A stretch of 64,000 nt of DNA from Ktedonospora formicarum (GCF_016587355.1 NZ_BNJF01000003.1:372001-436000), one strand, 5' to 3'; numbered from the stretch's first letter, positions 1 through 9,085 are shown. Made by a program: numbers and translations. The notes: a model not told the origin generated them from the letters alone.

Positions 1-151
1 GAAGCGATCAGAAATTGAGAAAGAGGCTGTTTTCTCTTGCTGATTTAGTTGCACCCCTCGTCGCAGGGATTGGAACCATAACGATATTTTAATATAGTCC
101 TGTCACTTGCCTCCGTCTAAATAGGCTCTCTCCCGCCGCAGGGATTGGAAC
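1..151 (-). CRISPR. Degenerate CRISPR-like repeat pair, possible array end
   Basis: Two related units end in GGGATTGGAAC at 76 and 151, a period of 75 bases, which fits a roughly 37-nt repeat plus a 36-40-nt spacer. Read on the minus strand they begin GTTCCAATCCCTGC, like many Chloroflexota CRISPR repeats. The unit at 51-76 is clearly more degenerate than the one at 124-151, as expected at the leader-distal end of an array. No cas gene is visible, and any earlier repeats lie outside the window. Two imperfect repeats are weak evidence for a CRISPR locus. Confidence 0.45.
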
Positions 152-550
152 TGCCTCACTGATTTTGGCATCCTTCATTTTCAATGAATTGTACTGATGT
201 AGTGTGTTGGGAACAGAAGATGTACATAGGCAACACATTGAGAATATTTCTCCTAACACCACACCTTAGCTGCGGTAGCCAAATGATGGTGTTCGTCACA
301 CTTACTACCGCGCTTACCACCAACATTGCGTAAGAACCGGATAGGTAACACTATTGAGTAGTCATAATGAAAGATACGCCTCTGCCGTTCATCATGGTCA
401 CTCTGGGCCAGCGATGTGGTGTTTCAAAAGCGGATATCCAGGCTCCATATCTCGTGTCTGAACCGTGCGGCAAACGGATGCGGTTTTCGTTCTTTTTCTT
501 GGTGTCGGACTTGATCAATCCATTTCGATCATTCGTTGTACATTATGGAA
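152..550. other. No recognisable gene
   Basis: About 400 bases without a convincing coding region. Short open frames exist on both strands but none has a good ribosome binding site or a recognisable product. It separates the CRISPR-like repeats from the IS605 relic. Confidence 0.5.
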
Positions 551-590
551 TTGACATCCTCCTCCGGCTCAAGCCGGGGGATTGCTCGAT
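551..590 (-). repeat. IS605-family right-end hairpin of decayed tnpB copy
   Basis: On the minus strand the sequence contains a small hairpin (CCGGCT-CA-AGCCGG, 564-577) followed by ATGTCAAT. The same layout, a GC hairpin then ATGTCAAT, follows the intron-bearing tnpB near 47590. This marks the right end of the element to which the relic at 642-890 belonged. Confidence 0.5.
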
Positions 591-641
591 TCACCTCGAG
601 GGTTTCCTGCTTCGCTGAAGCTTACCCAGACGAGACAACGC

Positions 642-890
642 TCATCCAGGCCTGACAGCCTCTCCACAGGTCCAGATGGCTAACCCAGCCACCACACTGT
701 TCTTTGCCGCATTGCGGATCTCCGTCATGGTGAACGCCGCATTCGGGGCAGATCCATTAACGGATTTCAAGCAGTATGGTAGCTGTCTCGACACTGAAAG
801 TGCCGTTTGGTACAATGATGTCCCGGACAAGTGTTGCGGACAGGTGAGAGAAGGTGGTGAAATTTTGCAGATGATCCGCCTTGACCATGG
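642..890 (-). pseudogene. tnpB C-terminal relic (IS605 family)
   Basis: The minus strand encodes CPECGVHHDGD and, after a one-base frame change, RNAAKNSVVAGLAIWTCGEAVRPG. These match the zinc-ribbon half and the last RuvC motif of the tnpB at 45547-47546 (CPECGVHHDRDLNAAKN...CGEAVRPE). An in-frame stop lies in the LEIR-W stretch just before the second Cys pair, and the first Cys pair is only faintly recognisable. At least one stop and one frameshift make this a dead fragment. Its upstream limit is uncertain. Confidence 0.65.
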
Positions 891-1049
891 CTGCTTTTCC
901 TGAAATTTTCTGACGACGCAGCGCGAGAAAAGCCACATCGGGAAGCTGGAGTTAAATACTATCCAGTTTCCCGATGTGGCGGAACCTGGACAACAGGCCA
1001 TTTGAATCAGATCAGAGCAGAAGCCAGGTTCGATCATTGTTGCCTTCCA

Positions 1050-1449
1050 TTAGGCTCCCTTCTTCAACTCGACAATTTGAAGAAGATTGCCACTGGTATC
1101 GTCAAAGACGGCCGTCGTCGGTCCGCCCTGGCTAAATGGCTCCTGGGTAAAGATCACCCCCAACTTCTGCAGGCGCTCATACTCAGCCTGGACATCATCG
1201 ACCGCAAACGAGGTGATGGGAATCCCATCTTCTGCTAATACTTCGCGCAAAGCTTTCATGGCAGGGTAGTCTGCATTCGGCTCCAGCAGGAGTTCTGGGC
1301 CATCAGGATCTTCTGGAGAAACCACAGTAAGAAAGCGCGCCTCCGCCCAATTCGATGTCCCTCCTCTTTTGAAATCCCAGTATCTGGGTGTAGAAGGTCA
1401 GGGCCTGGTTGTAGTCAGCTATCGGAATGCTCGTGATGTAAATCCTCAT
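1050..1449 (-). pseudogene. Glyoxalase/VOC family protein, frameshifted
   Basis: Starting at the ATG at 1449 (preceded by GGAGGATGC) the frame reads MRIYITSIPIADYNQALTFYTQILGF, the first beta-alpha-beta unit of a vicinal-oxygen-chelate protein. Near 1345-1355 the frame changes, and the rest (ARFLTVVSPEDPDGPELLLE through VFDDTSGNLLQIVELKKGA) lies in another frame. Joined, the product would be about 132 aa, the usual length of these single-domain glyoxalase/bleomycin-resistance-like metal-binding proteins. The substrate cannot be told. One indel separates the halves, so this is either a recent pseudogene or a sequencing error. Confidence 0.75.
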
Positions 1450-2071
1450 GCATCCTCCTTCTTTTTTCCCATCCAACGCTGTACAATGGCGTGTAATGGT
1501 TCCGTGTTGATGTAATGGAACTTATATCTTCCCTTGAGCCAGCATTCTTGCTCCAACAAGGCTAATGTATTTTTGACGCGTAGCGAATTCTTTCATAGTA
1601 CAGTTTCCCATTCAGTTTGTCTCATTCAAATGATGAACACAAAAGCGATAATCATAGAGCATTTGCAGAAACAGAAAGCAGAAGAGTATACTATAAACGA
1701 ACTCAATTCTATGAATGAAAACGGCGAAGACACCCAAATGCTCTTTTCCTGGCATCGTGGAAATCGACCCAAAACGTTTTCTGGAGAGCGGCATCAAGCT
1801 CGTGGAATGCCTTCACTGTCTCAGGACTCACACATTTTAATTGCGTCATGGAGTCTTCCGCTTTCTATCTCACGAGAAACGCAACACGCGCACTCCATAT
1901 ACAGACCCACGATGGGTCATGCGTGAAACGATCTGGAAAGTCGTTGGAGGGGTATAATTTTTTCAAGAATAGGGACAAAAAGGTACAAACATGGACAGGC
2001 CTTCCCTTGCAACAGCAGCGACTTTGTGGTATATTTGTTCTACATTCACCACAGAGGAAGAAGAGCAGAAG
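1450..2071. other. Intergenic; no convincing gene
   Basis: About 620 bases between the VOC gene and tnpB. An open frame of 130 codons exists at 1534-1926 on the plus strand, but its composition looks non-coding and it resembles nothing I know. The left end of the IS605-type element should lie here, but I could not define it. Confidence 0.4.
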
Positions 2072-3202
2072 ATGGTACGTGGCTATCGAGGAGAACTCGA
2101 CCTCAATAATGTACAGAAGACACTCTGCCGTAAACATGCTGGAGCCGCTCGCTGGGCCTTCAATTATGGTCTTCGCCGCAAACAAGAGGCCTACAAAGCT
2201 GGGCAGAAAACGCCCACCGCCATCGATCTGCATCGCGAGATCAATGCTCTCAAGCCCTCTGAGCCTTGGATGCGCGAGGTCAGCAAGTGCGCCTTCCAAG
2301 AGGGCTTGCGTGACCTGGATGCCGCCTTCAAGCACTTCTTTCGCAAGTGCCGCCTCAAAAAAGCGGGCACATGGAAAGGCAAGTGTGGCTATCCCCGCTT
2401 CAAGAGCCGGAAGAAAGCCATCGGTGGTGCCCGCTTCACCGGGAGCATTCGGGTGTCTGCGGGTGCCATCCAGGTGCCTCGTTTGGGAAGGCTCCGACTC
2501 AAAGAGCATGGCTATTTCCCTCTGGGCGGCAAGATCAGCAGTGCGACCATCAGTGAGCAAGCAGGCAGATGGTTTGTCTCCATCTGTGTGCATGAGGAAG
2601 AGAAAGCATCCCAAGCAGCCACAGGCGGCGTCATTGGGGTTGACCTGGGGATTAAGCGACTGGCGACCCTCTCTGACGGACGCACCTTCGAGAACCCCAA
2701 GGCGTTGCGCAAGAAGATCACGGCGTTGAAGCGCCTCTCGCGACGTCATAGCCGCAAGGCCAAAGGATCACGTAATCGCCAGAAAGCCAAGCAGCGCCTC
2801 TCGCGGAAGCATGCCCGGATCGCCAATGTACGTAACGATGCTTTGCACCAAGCGACCGCTCAGATTGTGGCGAGAACCAAGCCCAATCAAGAGCGGCCGC
2901 GTGTGATTGTGCTCGAGGATTTACATATTGCAGGCATGCTCAAGAACCGCAGGTTGGCCCGAGCGATTGCCGATGTGGGCATGTACGAGTTCAAGCGGCA
3001 GATCCTTTACAAAGCCGAACAGGCAGGGGCGAAGGTACTGCTGGCCTCGCGCTGGGAACCCTCTTCAAAAACCTGTTCCTGTTGTGGCTGGATCAATGAG
3101 GCGCTCACCCTTTCGGATCGGGTCTTTGTCTGCCTGAAGTGTGGAAACGTCCAGGACCGAGATGCCAACGCTGCCAACAATCTCGCAGCATTGGCACAAT
3201 GA
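2072..3202 (+). CDS. tnpB: TnpB, IS200/IS605-family RNA-guided nuclease
   Basis: A 376-aa TnpB when started at the ATG at 2072, which follows a purine-rich stretch; an upstream ATG at 1991 would add 27 atypical residues. The RuvC acidic residues are visible: Asp in IGVDLGIK (about residue 190), Glu in VLEDLHIAGM (about 282) and Asp in DRDANAANN (about 363). A zinc ribbon with two Cys pairs (CSCCG and CLKCG) lies before the last motif. TnpB proteins are known to use a right-end-derived RNA as guide to cut DNA and favour retention of their element. No tnpA is adjacent, so mobility would need TnpA in trans. Length and motifs are complete, so it is probably functional. Confidence 0.93.
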   Translation: MVRGYRGELDLNNVQKTLCRKHAGAARWAFNYGLRRKQEAYKAGQKTPTAIDLHREINALKPSEPWMREVSKCAFQEGLRDLDAAFKHFFRKCRLKKAGTWKGKCGYPRFKSRKKAIGGARFTGSIRVSAGAIQVPRLGRLRLKEHGYFPLGGKISSATISEQAGRWFVSICVHEEEKASQAATGGVIGVDLGIKRLATLSDGRTFENPKALRKKITALKRLSRRHSRKAKGSRNRQKAKQRLSRKHARIANVRNDALHQATAQIVARTKPNQERPRVIVLEDLHIAGMLKNRRLARAIADVGMYEFKRQILYKAEQAGAKVLLASRWEPSSKTCSCCGWINEALTLSDRVFVCLKCGNVQDRDANAANNLAALAQ

Positions 3203-3343
3203 ACGTGGCGTACCGCAAGTTCTGCGGGAAGTGACGCCTGTGGAGCAGATGTAAGACAAGCGAAAGGCTTGCTGTCTGCACTGAAGCAGGAACCGAATGC
3301 TGAGCATGGTTTGTCCATGTTTGGGTAAGTTTCGGAGAACGGG
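3203..3343 (+). ncRNA. IS605 right end / omega-RNA-like module, copy 1
   Basis: The 140 bases after tnpB are conserved at two other places in the window (minus strand 11821-11975 and plus strand 45281-45416). Shared blocks are GACGCCTGTGGAG, GAAGCAGGAACCGAA and TTTCGGAGAACGG, after which the copies diverge, so the element boundary lies at about 3343. By analogy with known TnpB systems this region should supply the scaffold of the guide RNA, with the guide coming from flanking DNA. The RNA itself is inferred, not seen. Confidence 0.6.
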
Positions 3344-3353
3344 AGAGAACGTG

Positions 3354-6110
3354 ATGCCTATTGTAACCACAAAACTGTATCAACCTCGGCTTCGGCCCAA
3401 CATCGTCATCCGACCCCGACTGATCGAGCGGCTCAACGAGGGGCTCTACCACAAACTGACACTCATCTCTGCCCCCGCTGGCTTTGGGAAAACCACGCTG
3501 GTCAGCGCATGGGCCGCCTCCATTGAGCGAGCAGTTGCCTGGCTGTCCCTGGACGAGGGGGAAAACGACCCCACCGGCTTTCTGACGTACCTCATCGCGG
3601 CTTTACAGACGATTGTGCCCACCATTGGAGAAGGGGTCTTGCACGCGCTCCAGGCAAGCCAGCCGCCGCCTCTCGAAACGCTGCTGGCGACACTACTCAA
3701 TGAGTTGGTCATCATCACAGAACCATTCGTACTCGTCCTGGACGACTACCACGTAATTGAGGCCCTGGCGGTTGACCAGGCGCTCGCCTCTTTCGTCGAG
3801 CATCTACCACCGCAGATGCACCTGGTCATCACTACCCGTGAAGATCCTCGCCTGCCCCTGGCTCGCTTGCGCGCCCGGGACCACGTGACCGAACTGCGTG
3901 CTGCCGATTTGCGGTTTACCACATCTGAAGCCGCTGCGTTTCTCACCCAGGTGATGGACCTGCCTCTCTCGGCGGCAGACATCGCCAGACTTTCGGACCG
4001 CACCGAAGGCTGGATCGTCGGTCTACAATTAGCGGCGCTTTCCATGCAAGGCCACCAGGATATTTCCGGCTTCATCCAGACATTCGCCGGAGACCACCGC
4101 TACATCGTGGATTACCTGGTCGAAGAGGTCTTGCAGCACCAGACTGCCCCTTTGCGCAACTTCTTACTCCAGACCTCCATTCTCGACCAGTTAAGCGGCT
4201 CGCTGTGCGATGCAGTTACCGGTCAGCAGGAAGGCGACGCGCAGTTGGAGGCCCTGGAGCGAGGCAACTATTTTGTTATTCCGCTCGATGACACACGCCA
4301 CTGGTATCGCTATCACCACCTCTTTGCCGAAGTACTCTCCGCGCATTTGATGGCAGAGCAGGCCACTCTGGTTTCGACGCTGCATCGGCGCGCAAGCGGG
4401 TGGTATGAGCAGCATGGGTCGGCGACCTATGCGATCCGCCACGCACTCTCCGCACTTGATTTCGAGCGAGCGGCAGACCTGATCGAACTGGCAGTGCCTG
4501 CGATGCGTAGGAGTAGACAGGATGCCATTTTGCTTGGCTGGTTCAAGGCGTTACCTGACGAGGTCGTCCACTTCAGACCCGTGCTCAGCGTTGGGTATGC
4601 CTATGCATTGCTGTCCGACGGGGATCTGGAGGGCGCCGAGGCGCGCCTCTCGGCTGCCGAACGATGGCTGGACACGACAGCAGACACGAATGAGCTTGCG
4701 CCTGCTCCATCGGCGACAACCTGTTCTCAGCCCTTCGATGACGTCCAGGAGAGCCTCCAACGCAGGATGGTCGTCGTGGACGAAGAAGAATTTCGCCGTC
4801 TCCCTGGGGCAATCGCCATCTACCGTGCCGCACGTGCCCAGGCGCTAGGTGATGGAACCAACACCATGAAATACGCCCGACGAGCGCTTAGCCTTGTCTC
4901 TGAGGATGACCATCTCTTGCGTGGACCGGCAGTGGCGCTCCTGGGACTTGCATCCTGGGCGAGCGGGGATCTGGAGACCGCGTACCAGGCCTTTGCCGAT
5001 GGCCTGGTGAGTGTGCAGAGAGCTGGGAATCTCTCTGACGCCATTAGTGGCACCATCGCTCTGGCTGATATCAGGATTGCGCAAGGTCGTCTCCACGAGG
5101 CTATGCGTACCTACAAGCGCTCTTTGCAGGAGGCGATAGCGCCAGGCGAGCCTGTCCTACGGGGAACGGCAGATCTGTATGTGGGCATGAGCGAACTCTA
5201 CCGGGAACAGAATGATCTGGATACAGCCTGGCAGCACTTGCTGAAAAGCAAGGAGCTGGGCGAACGCACCGGGTTCCCGCAAAACCGGTCTCGCTGGTGT
5301 GTTGCTCTCGCTCGCATAAGAGAGGCTCAGGGAGATCTGGACGGCGCTCTCGACCTGCTCCACGAGTCAGAACGCCTGTATGTGAGAGACTTCTTCCCCA
5401 ATGTGCATCCTATCGCGGCGCGCGTTTCACGGGTGTGGGTCGCGCAGGGGAGGTTGGATGAAGCCTTCGACTGGGCGCGTGAGATTGGTCTCTCTGCCCA
5501 TGACGCGCCGTGCTACCTGCGCGAGTTCGCGCACATCACCCTGGGCAGGATGCTCCTGGCCCAGTCGAAGAGCGATTGTACAGAATACTCCATGCTTGAG
5601 GCAATGGAACTCCTGGAGCGCCTCCTGCACGCGGCGGAAGAAGGGAAGAGGACGGGAAGCATCATCGAAATCCTGATGCTACAGGCCCTCGCCCACCAGA
5701 TGCAAGGCGCTATCTCTGCTGCTCTTGTGCCACTAGAACGCGCCCTGATGTTAGCCCAGCCGGAGGGTTACGTTCGAATCTTTGTAGATGAAGGCGCAGC
5801 CATGGCTCACCTCTTGGAAGCGGCTGCGAAAGAGGGGATCGCCACGAACTATGTCAGTCAACTCCTGGTAGCCCTGGGCTCGGCTGAAAACAGAACGCCT
5901 ATCAAACAGGGGTTGATCGATCCACTCTCGCAACGTGAGTTAAACGTGCTGCGGCTGCTCGCAACCGACTTGAACGGCCCGCAAATTGCCGACGAACTCG
6001 TGGTGTCCCTCAACACCGTGCGTACTCATACCAAAAACATTTACAGCAAGTTGGGGGTGAACAACCGGCGGGCAGCGGTCCACCGGGCCGAGGAACTCGA
6101 TTTGCTTTAA
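3354..6110 (+). CDS. MalT-like LuxR-family transcriptional regulator (LAL type)
   Basis: A 918-aa ATP-dependent regulator. A P-loop (APAGFGKTTL, about residues 40-49) and Walker B (FVLVLDDYH, about 125-135) mark the NTPase core. A long helical TPR-like middle follows, and a LuxR helix-turn-helix ends the protein (LSQRELNVLRLLATDLNGPQ... to about residue 915). The family activates target genes on binding an inducer through the TPR region; the ligand is unknown here. The chosen ATG at 3354 precedes the conserved start MPIVTTKLYQPRLRP and lies only about 10 bases after the IS605 right end, so its leader and ribosome binding site sit at the insertion junction. The next genes (90-aa protein, DUF4386 protein) are probable targets or operon partners. 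Confidence 0.93.
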   Translation: MPIVTTKLYQPRLRPNIVIRPRLIERLNEGLYHKLTLISAPAGFGKTTLVSAWAASIERAVAWLSLDEGENDPTGFLTYLIAALQTIVPTIGEGVLHALQASQPPPLETLLATLLNELVIITEPFVLVLDDYHVIEALAVDQALASFVEHLPPQMHLVITTREDPRLPLARLRARDHVTELRAADLRFTTSEAAAFLTQVMDLPLSAADIARLSDRTEGWIVGLQLAALSMQGHQDISGFIQTFAGDHRYIVDYLVEEVLQHQTAPLRNFLLQTSILDQLSGSLCDAVTGQQEGDAQLEALERGNYFVIPLDDTRHWYRYHHLFAEVLSAHLMAEQATLVSTLHRRASGWYEQHGSATYAIRHALSALDFERAADLIELAVPAMRRSRQDAILLGWFKALPDEVVHFRPVLSVGYAYALLSDGDLEGAEARLSAAERWLDTTADTNELAPAPSATTCSQPFDDVQESLQRRMVVVDEEEFRRLPGAIAIYRAARAQALGDGTNTMKYARRALSLVSEDDHLLRGPAVALLGLASWASGDLETAYQAFADGLVSVQRAGNLSDAISGTIALADIRIAQGRLHEAMRTYKRSLQEAIAPGEPVLRGTADLYVGMSELYREQNDLDTAWQHLLKSKELGERTGFPQNRSRWCVALARIREAQGDLDGALDLLHESERLYVRDFFPNVHPIAARVSRVWVAQGRLDEAFDWAREIGLSAHDAPCYLREFAHITLGRMLLAQSKSDCTEYSMLEAMELLERLLHAAEEGKRTGSIIEILMLQALAHQMQGAISAALVPLERALMLAQPEGYVRIFVDEGAAMAHLLEAAAKEGIATNYVSQLLVALGSAENRTPIKQGLIDPLSQRELNVLRLLATDLNGPQIADELVVSLNTVRTHTKNIYSKLGVNNRRAAVHRAEELDLL

Positions 6111-6317
6111 CAATCACCACCTCTACCAACCACGTGCCGGGGAGTTATCTCTGTTTACCCACTGCCTCACCACCTCCTGCAGCACAAATCACCACCAGAC
6201 TCACCACATCTGGTGATGCCTTCTCATCCCATACTCGGGTATCTTCTGATCAGAAGCATAGAACGCTGACAACCACCTGGAGCTTCATCCAGCGGAGGCA
6301 AAGGCGCGAGGAGTAGC

Positions 6318-6590
6318 ATGAGTGCAACGCCCACTTCAACGGCAGATCATCACGAACCCGAGCTCTACCAGATCCGCCTCAAGGGACACCTTGATGATCG
6401 GTGGGCCGCCTGGTTTGAAGGCCTGACCCTGACACGAGAAGACAACGGCGAGACGCTGTTAACCGGCCCGGTGGTCGATCAGGCTGCCTTGCATGGCGTG
6501 CTGAGAAAAGTGCGGGATTTAGGCCTACCCTTACTCTTGGTAAACCGCGTCAGGTCCAGACAGACCGATGCGTCAGAGGTCAAAGACTGA
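6318..6590 (+). CDS. Small conserved protein of LuxR/DUF4386 clusters (90 aa)
   Basis: A 90-aa protein with a clear ribosome binding site (GAGGAG, 7 bases before the ATG). The core YQIRLKGHLDDRWAAWFEGL followed by EDNGETLLTGPVVDQAALHG looks like a compact alpha/beta fold. I recognise this as a common small protein in soil Chloroflexota and Actinobacteria, often beside stress or membrane genes, without assigned function. It is the same strand as the LuxR gene (208-base gap) and DUF4386 gene (196-base gap), so co-regulation is plausible but separate promoters are possible. Confidence 0.8.
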   Translation: MSATPTSTADHHEPELYQIRLKGHLDDRWAAWFEGLTLTREDNGETLLTGPVVDQAALHGVLRKVRDLGLPLLLVNRVRSRQTDASEVKD

Positions 6591-6786
6591 GTTGAGGCAA
6601 GCTGCTGAGAAAGGAGTTTTGCCTTTGATACAGTTTTTGTGGAACGAGTGCTTTGTTCCTCGATGTCCTCCCTTCTCATGTGCGATCACTCATGCGGCGC
6701 GCCTTCTCGCAGCAGACTCACGTCGTATTGAAAATGTTGCTGTACAGGAAAAGTAACCTGGCAGCGGTAGAAAAAGGAGTATTGTT

Positions 6787-7560
6787 ATGACACAGACCGT
6801 TTCAAAGACCTCACGAGGAGACCGTGAAGCGTTTCAGATGAGTCCACGTAGAAAAACCGCTCTTGTCGCAGGCGTGCTCTACCTGCTCACCTTTGTCTCG
6901 ATCCCGACCCTCTCTCTCTACAATCAGGTGAAAGGGGCAAATTACATCCTGGGCCCGGGTCCAGACACTGCCGTCATCGTTGGCAGCATCCTGGAGATTA
7001 TCGTGGCTCTCGCCTGTATTGGCACCGCCGTCGCGCTGTTGCCAGTACTCAAGAGGCAGAACGAAGGGGTCGCGCTGGGCTTCGTTGGCTCGCGAGTTCT
7101 GGAAGCCGCCACCATCTTCGCTGGCGTCGTGTTCCTCCTGTCAGTCGTGAGCTTGCGGCAGGCTGGAGTCGGAGCCGCTGGATTGGTTACCGCCCAGACG
7201 CTGATCATCATGTACAACCGAACATTCCTCGTCGGACAAAGCCTCATGCCAGCCGTGAACGCTCTTTTGCTGGGCTCCCTGCTGTACCAGTCGCGCCTGG
7301 TGCCGCGGGTTCTTCCCCTGCTCGGATTCACCGGAGCGGTTCTACTCGTCGCTTCCGACATCGGCGTGTTGTTCAACCTCTGGGGACAAACGTCCTCGGT
7401 GGCGGTGCTCGCCGCACTCCCAATCGCGCTATGGGAGTTTTCGCTGGGAGTCTACCTCGTCGTCAAAGGCTTTAAGACACCAGAAGCCGTTAAAGAAAAT
7501 GCAAAAACAGGGGGAAGATCGATGGGAACGCCTCCAGATGACGTCAATGATTGGAACTGA
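6787..7560 (+). CDS. DUF4386 family integral membrane protein
   Basis: A 257-aa membrane protein with about six hydrophobic helices (for example YLLTFVSIPTLSLY, IIVALACIGTAVALLPVL and LPLLGFTGAVLLVASDIGVL). The order and motifs (MSPRRKTALVAGVLYLLTF at the start of the first helix) are those of DUF4386. A strong AAGGAG lies 9 bases before the ATG. The function of the family is unknown. The cytoplasmic N-terminal 25 residues are polar and the C-terminal tail is hydrophilic. Its place after a MalT-like regulator and the 90-aa protein suggests a regulated membrane function. Confidence 0.85.
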   Translation: MTQTVSKTSRGDREAFQMSPRRKTALVAGVLYLLTFVSIPTLSLYNQVKGANYILGPGPDTAVIVGSILEIIVALACIGTAVALLPVLKRQNEGVALGFVGSRVLEAATIFAGVVFLLSVVSLRQAGVGAAGLVTAQTLIIMYNRTFLVGQSLMPAVNALLLGSLLYQSRLVPRVLPLLGFTGAVLLVASDIGVLFNLWGQTSSVAVLAALPIALWEFSLGVYLVVKGFKTPEAVKENAKTGGRSMGTPPDDVNDWN

Positions 7561-7687
7561 CGCTATTCTGCCACAAAGCCAGGTCAGCAGGCACAGGATC
7601 GAAACCCATGACAAATGAAGATATCGTTGGCGAACGCTCCAGGAACGAGACAATAGAGGTGTGATCAGATAGGATGAGAGAAAACAG

Positions 7688-7720
7688 GCGATCCTTTTCT
7701 CATTGTGAGAAAAGGATCGC
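7688..7720. terminator. Perfect 15-bp hairpin downstream of DUF4386 gene
   Basis: GCGATCCTTTTCTCA and its exact complement are separated by three bases (TTG). No U-tract follows on the plus strand, so it may be a factor-independent terminator of weak type or the tip of a decayed insertion sequence that begins just after it. Confidence 0.5.
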
Positions 7721-7721
7721 C

Positions 7722-7941
7722 ATCTCCCTGGAAGAAGCCAAAGAAGTAACTGTTCAGAAGGGCTATGCAGTTGCGGAGATATCTGTCAATCTGCTAGAGT
7801 AGCTTCATGCACAGGGATGAAGAACTGAAGCAACTACAACAAGAGAATCAGGCACTCCAAACAACGAACGAGGCCTTGCGAGAGGGGCTGTGGGAGGCGA
7901 TCCATGCCATTGAAACTCTCCAGCAGAGTGTCAAGGATTAG
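7722..7941 (+). pseudogene. Relic of an IS3-type OrfA transposase
   Basis: The frame from 7722 reads ISLEEAKEVTVQKGYAVAEI, resembling the start of IS3-family OrfA helix-turn-helix proteins (EAVRLV-E-GYSVAE). It soon stops. A second frame from 7807 reads DEELKQLQQENQALQTTNEA, a leucine-zipper-like coiled coil as found at the end of OrfA, and stops at 7941. The middle of the gene is missing and the two parts are in different frames. This is a tentative identification from short matches. Confidence 0.4.
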
Positions 7942-8014
7942 GCTTCCTCCCGCTTGAGGGATTGGAACAGCATGAGACGTGCAATAGGCTTCCTCCCGCT
8001 TGAGGGTTTGAAAC
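7941..8014 (-). CRISPR. CRISPR-like repeat pair, isolated
   Basis: Two 28-base units at 7941-7968 and 7987-8014 differ at only two or three bases and carry the same core (CTCCCGC...AGGGATTGGAAC) as the repeats at 1-151. The start-to-start distance is only 46 bases, leaving about 18 bases between them, too short for a normal spacer. This may be a collapsed remnant of an array or a non-CRISPR repeat family using the same core. Confidence 0.4.
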
Positions 8015-8149
8015 AGCGAGACTGAAGTCACCCAGGACATGGTGGACTAACTCTAGAGGCTGTTAGGGGGCTCGATAGATAAAAGCTGGTAAAATAGTCG
8101 CATAGCGACCGAAAAATCATATCCGAGCGATGGAAATGCAAGAGGAACC

Positions 8150-9085
8150 GTGAACGAGAATCATTTGAAGCGTTTACAAAAAGGAGTAGACAGGTGGAAT
8201 CGGTGGCGTTCGAGGAATCGCGTCTTTCCAGATCTCAGCGAAGCGAACCTTCATGCTGCAAGCCTTCATGCTATCAACCTTCGCCAAGCGAAATTGTTTC
8301 AAACAGATTTGAGCAATGCTCAACTGGTCCAAGCGAACATGCGAAATAGTTCTGGAAAATCCGCTGACCTTCGTGGTGCGAATTTATCAACTGCCAATCT
8401 CGACGAAGCGAATTTCCGATGTGCCAACATGGAACGAACTGATTTACGATCCGCCTCTTTGGTCTGTACAGATCTGAGAGGGGCAAATTTTGCCTTTGCC
8501 AAGGTGGAACAGGCGAACATGATGTATGCCCAGGCTCAGGGAGCACGTTGGGAGGGAGTCGATATCCCCCAGATCGAGCATTGGTCCACCGTTGCAGGCA
8601 TCCCAATAGCATGGCCTGTTGAGATCATCCCGGGCCTGCTCAGAGCGCAGGCCACTTGCCACGTTTCTGGCTGTTCAGAAGTCGTCCTGTGCTTAGACCT
8701 TGCCAGAATTGGCGTGATCCATCCTGAGGAGGGTCCTATCAAGAGGCTGCCAGGCGAAGGGGAAGAAATAGTCGCGACGCTTCTCTATACCTTTGACGAA
8801 TATCATCGCCACACCGCTCTGCGAGCCTGGCCCATTGATGGATGTTACGATGGGAGACTCTCATGCGAAACATACACATTGGCTGAGCGAGCCTTTCAAC
8901 AAGGAGATTTTGCGTCTCCCTGTGAGTATTTGAGTGGAGATGTTCCTTTTTATTGTAGAATATGTAAAAAGATATACTGTCAAAATCATACCTATATCAA
9001 AGACATACCTTACTCAAACTATACAGGAGTGGATTTTCATGTTTTTTGCCCGAATGGGCATTTTATGATGTGCCTTTTTGACTAG
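8150..9085 (+). CDS. Pentapeptide-repeat protein with Cys/His-rich C-terminal domain
   Basis: A 311-aa protein started at GTG 8150 (AGAGGAA upstream). Residues about 25-130 are pentapeptide repeats of the A(N/D)Lxx type (SEANLHAASLHAINLRQAKL, RGANLSTANLDEANF), which fold into a quadrilateral beta-helix. The C-terminal 180 residues form a different domain with many Cys and His, ending YCRICKKIYCQNHTYI...FCPNGHFMMCLFD, suggesting a zinc-binding fold. The pairing of a repeat scaffold with this domain is not one I recognise. It is convergent with the ADP-ribosylglycohydrolase. Similar CTGTTAGGGG stretches flank it at about 8059 and 9089, possibly insertion traces. Confidence 0.8.
   Translation: MNENHLKRLQKGVDRWNRWRSRNRVFPDLSEANLHAASLHAINLRQAKLFQTDLSNAQLVQANMRNSSGKSADLRGANLSTANLDEANFRCANMERTDLRSASLVCTDLRGANFAFAKVEQANMMYAQAQGARWEGVDIPQIEHWSTVAGIPIAWPVEIIPGLLRAQATCHVSGCSEVVLCLDLARIGVIHPEEGPIKRLPGEGEEIVATLLYTFDEYHRHTALRAWPIDGCYDGRLSCETYTLAERAFQQGDFASPCEYLSGDVPFYCRICKKIYCQNHTYIKDIPYSNYTGVDFHVFCPNGHFMMCLFD

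Noticed and set aside
1848..2749. Overlapping frames of about 290 codons on both strands over the start of tnpB
   Set aside because: Composition and position show they are shadows of tnpB.
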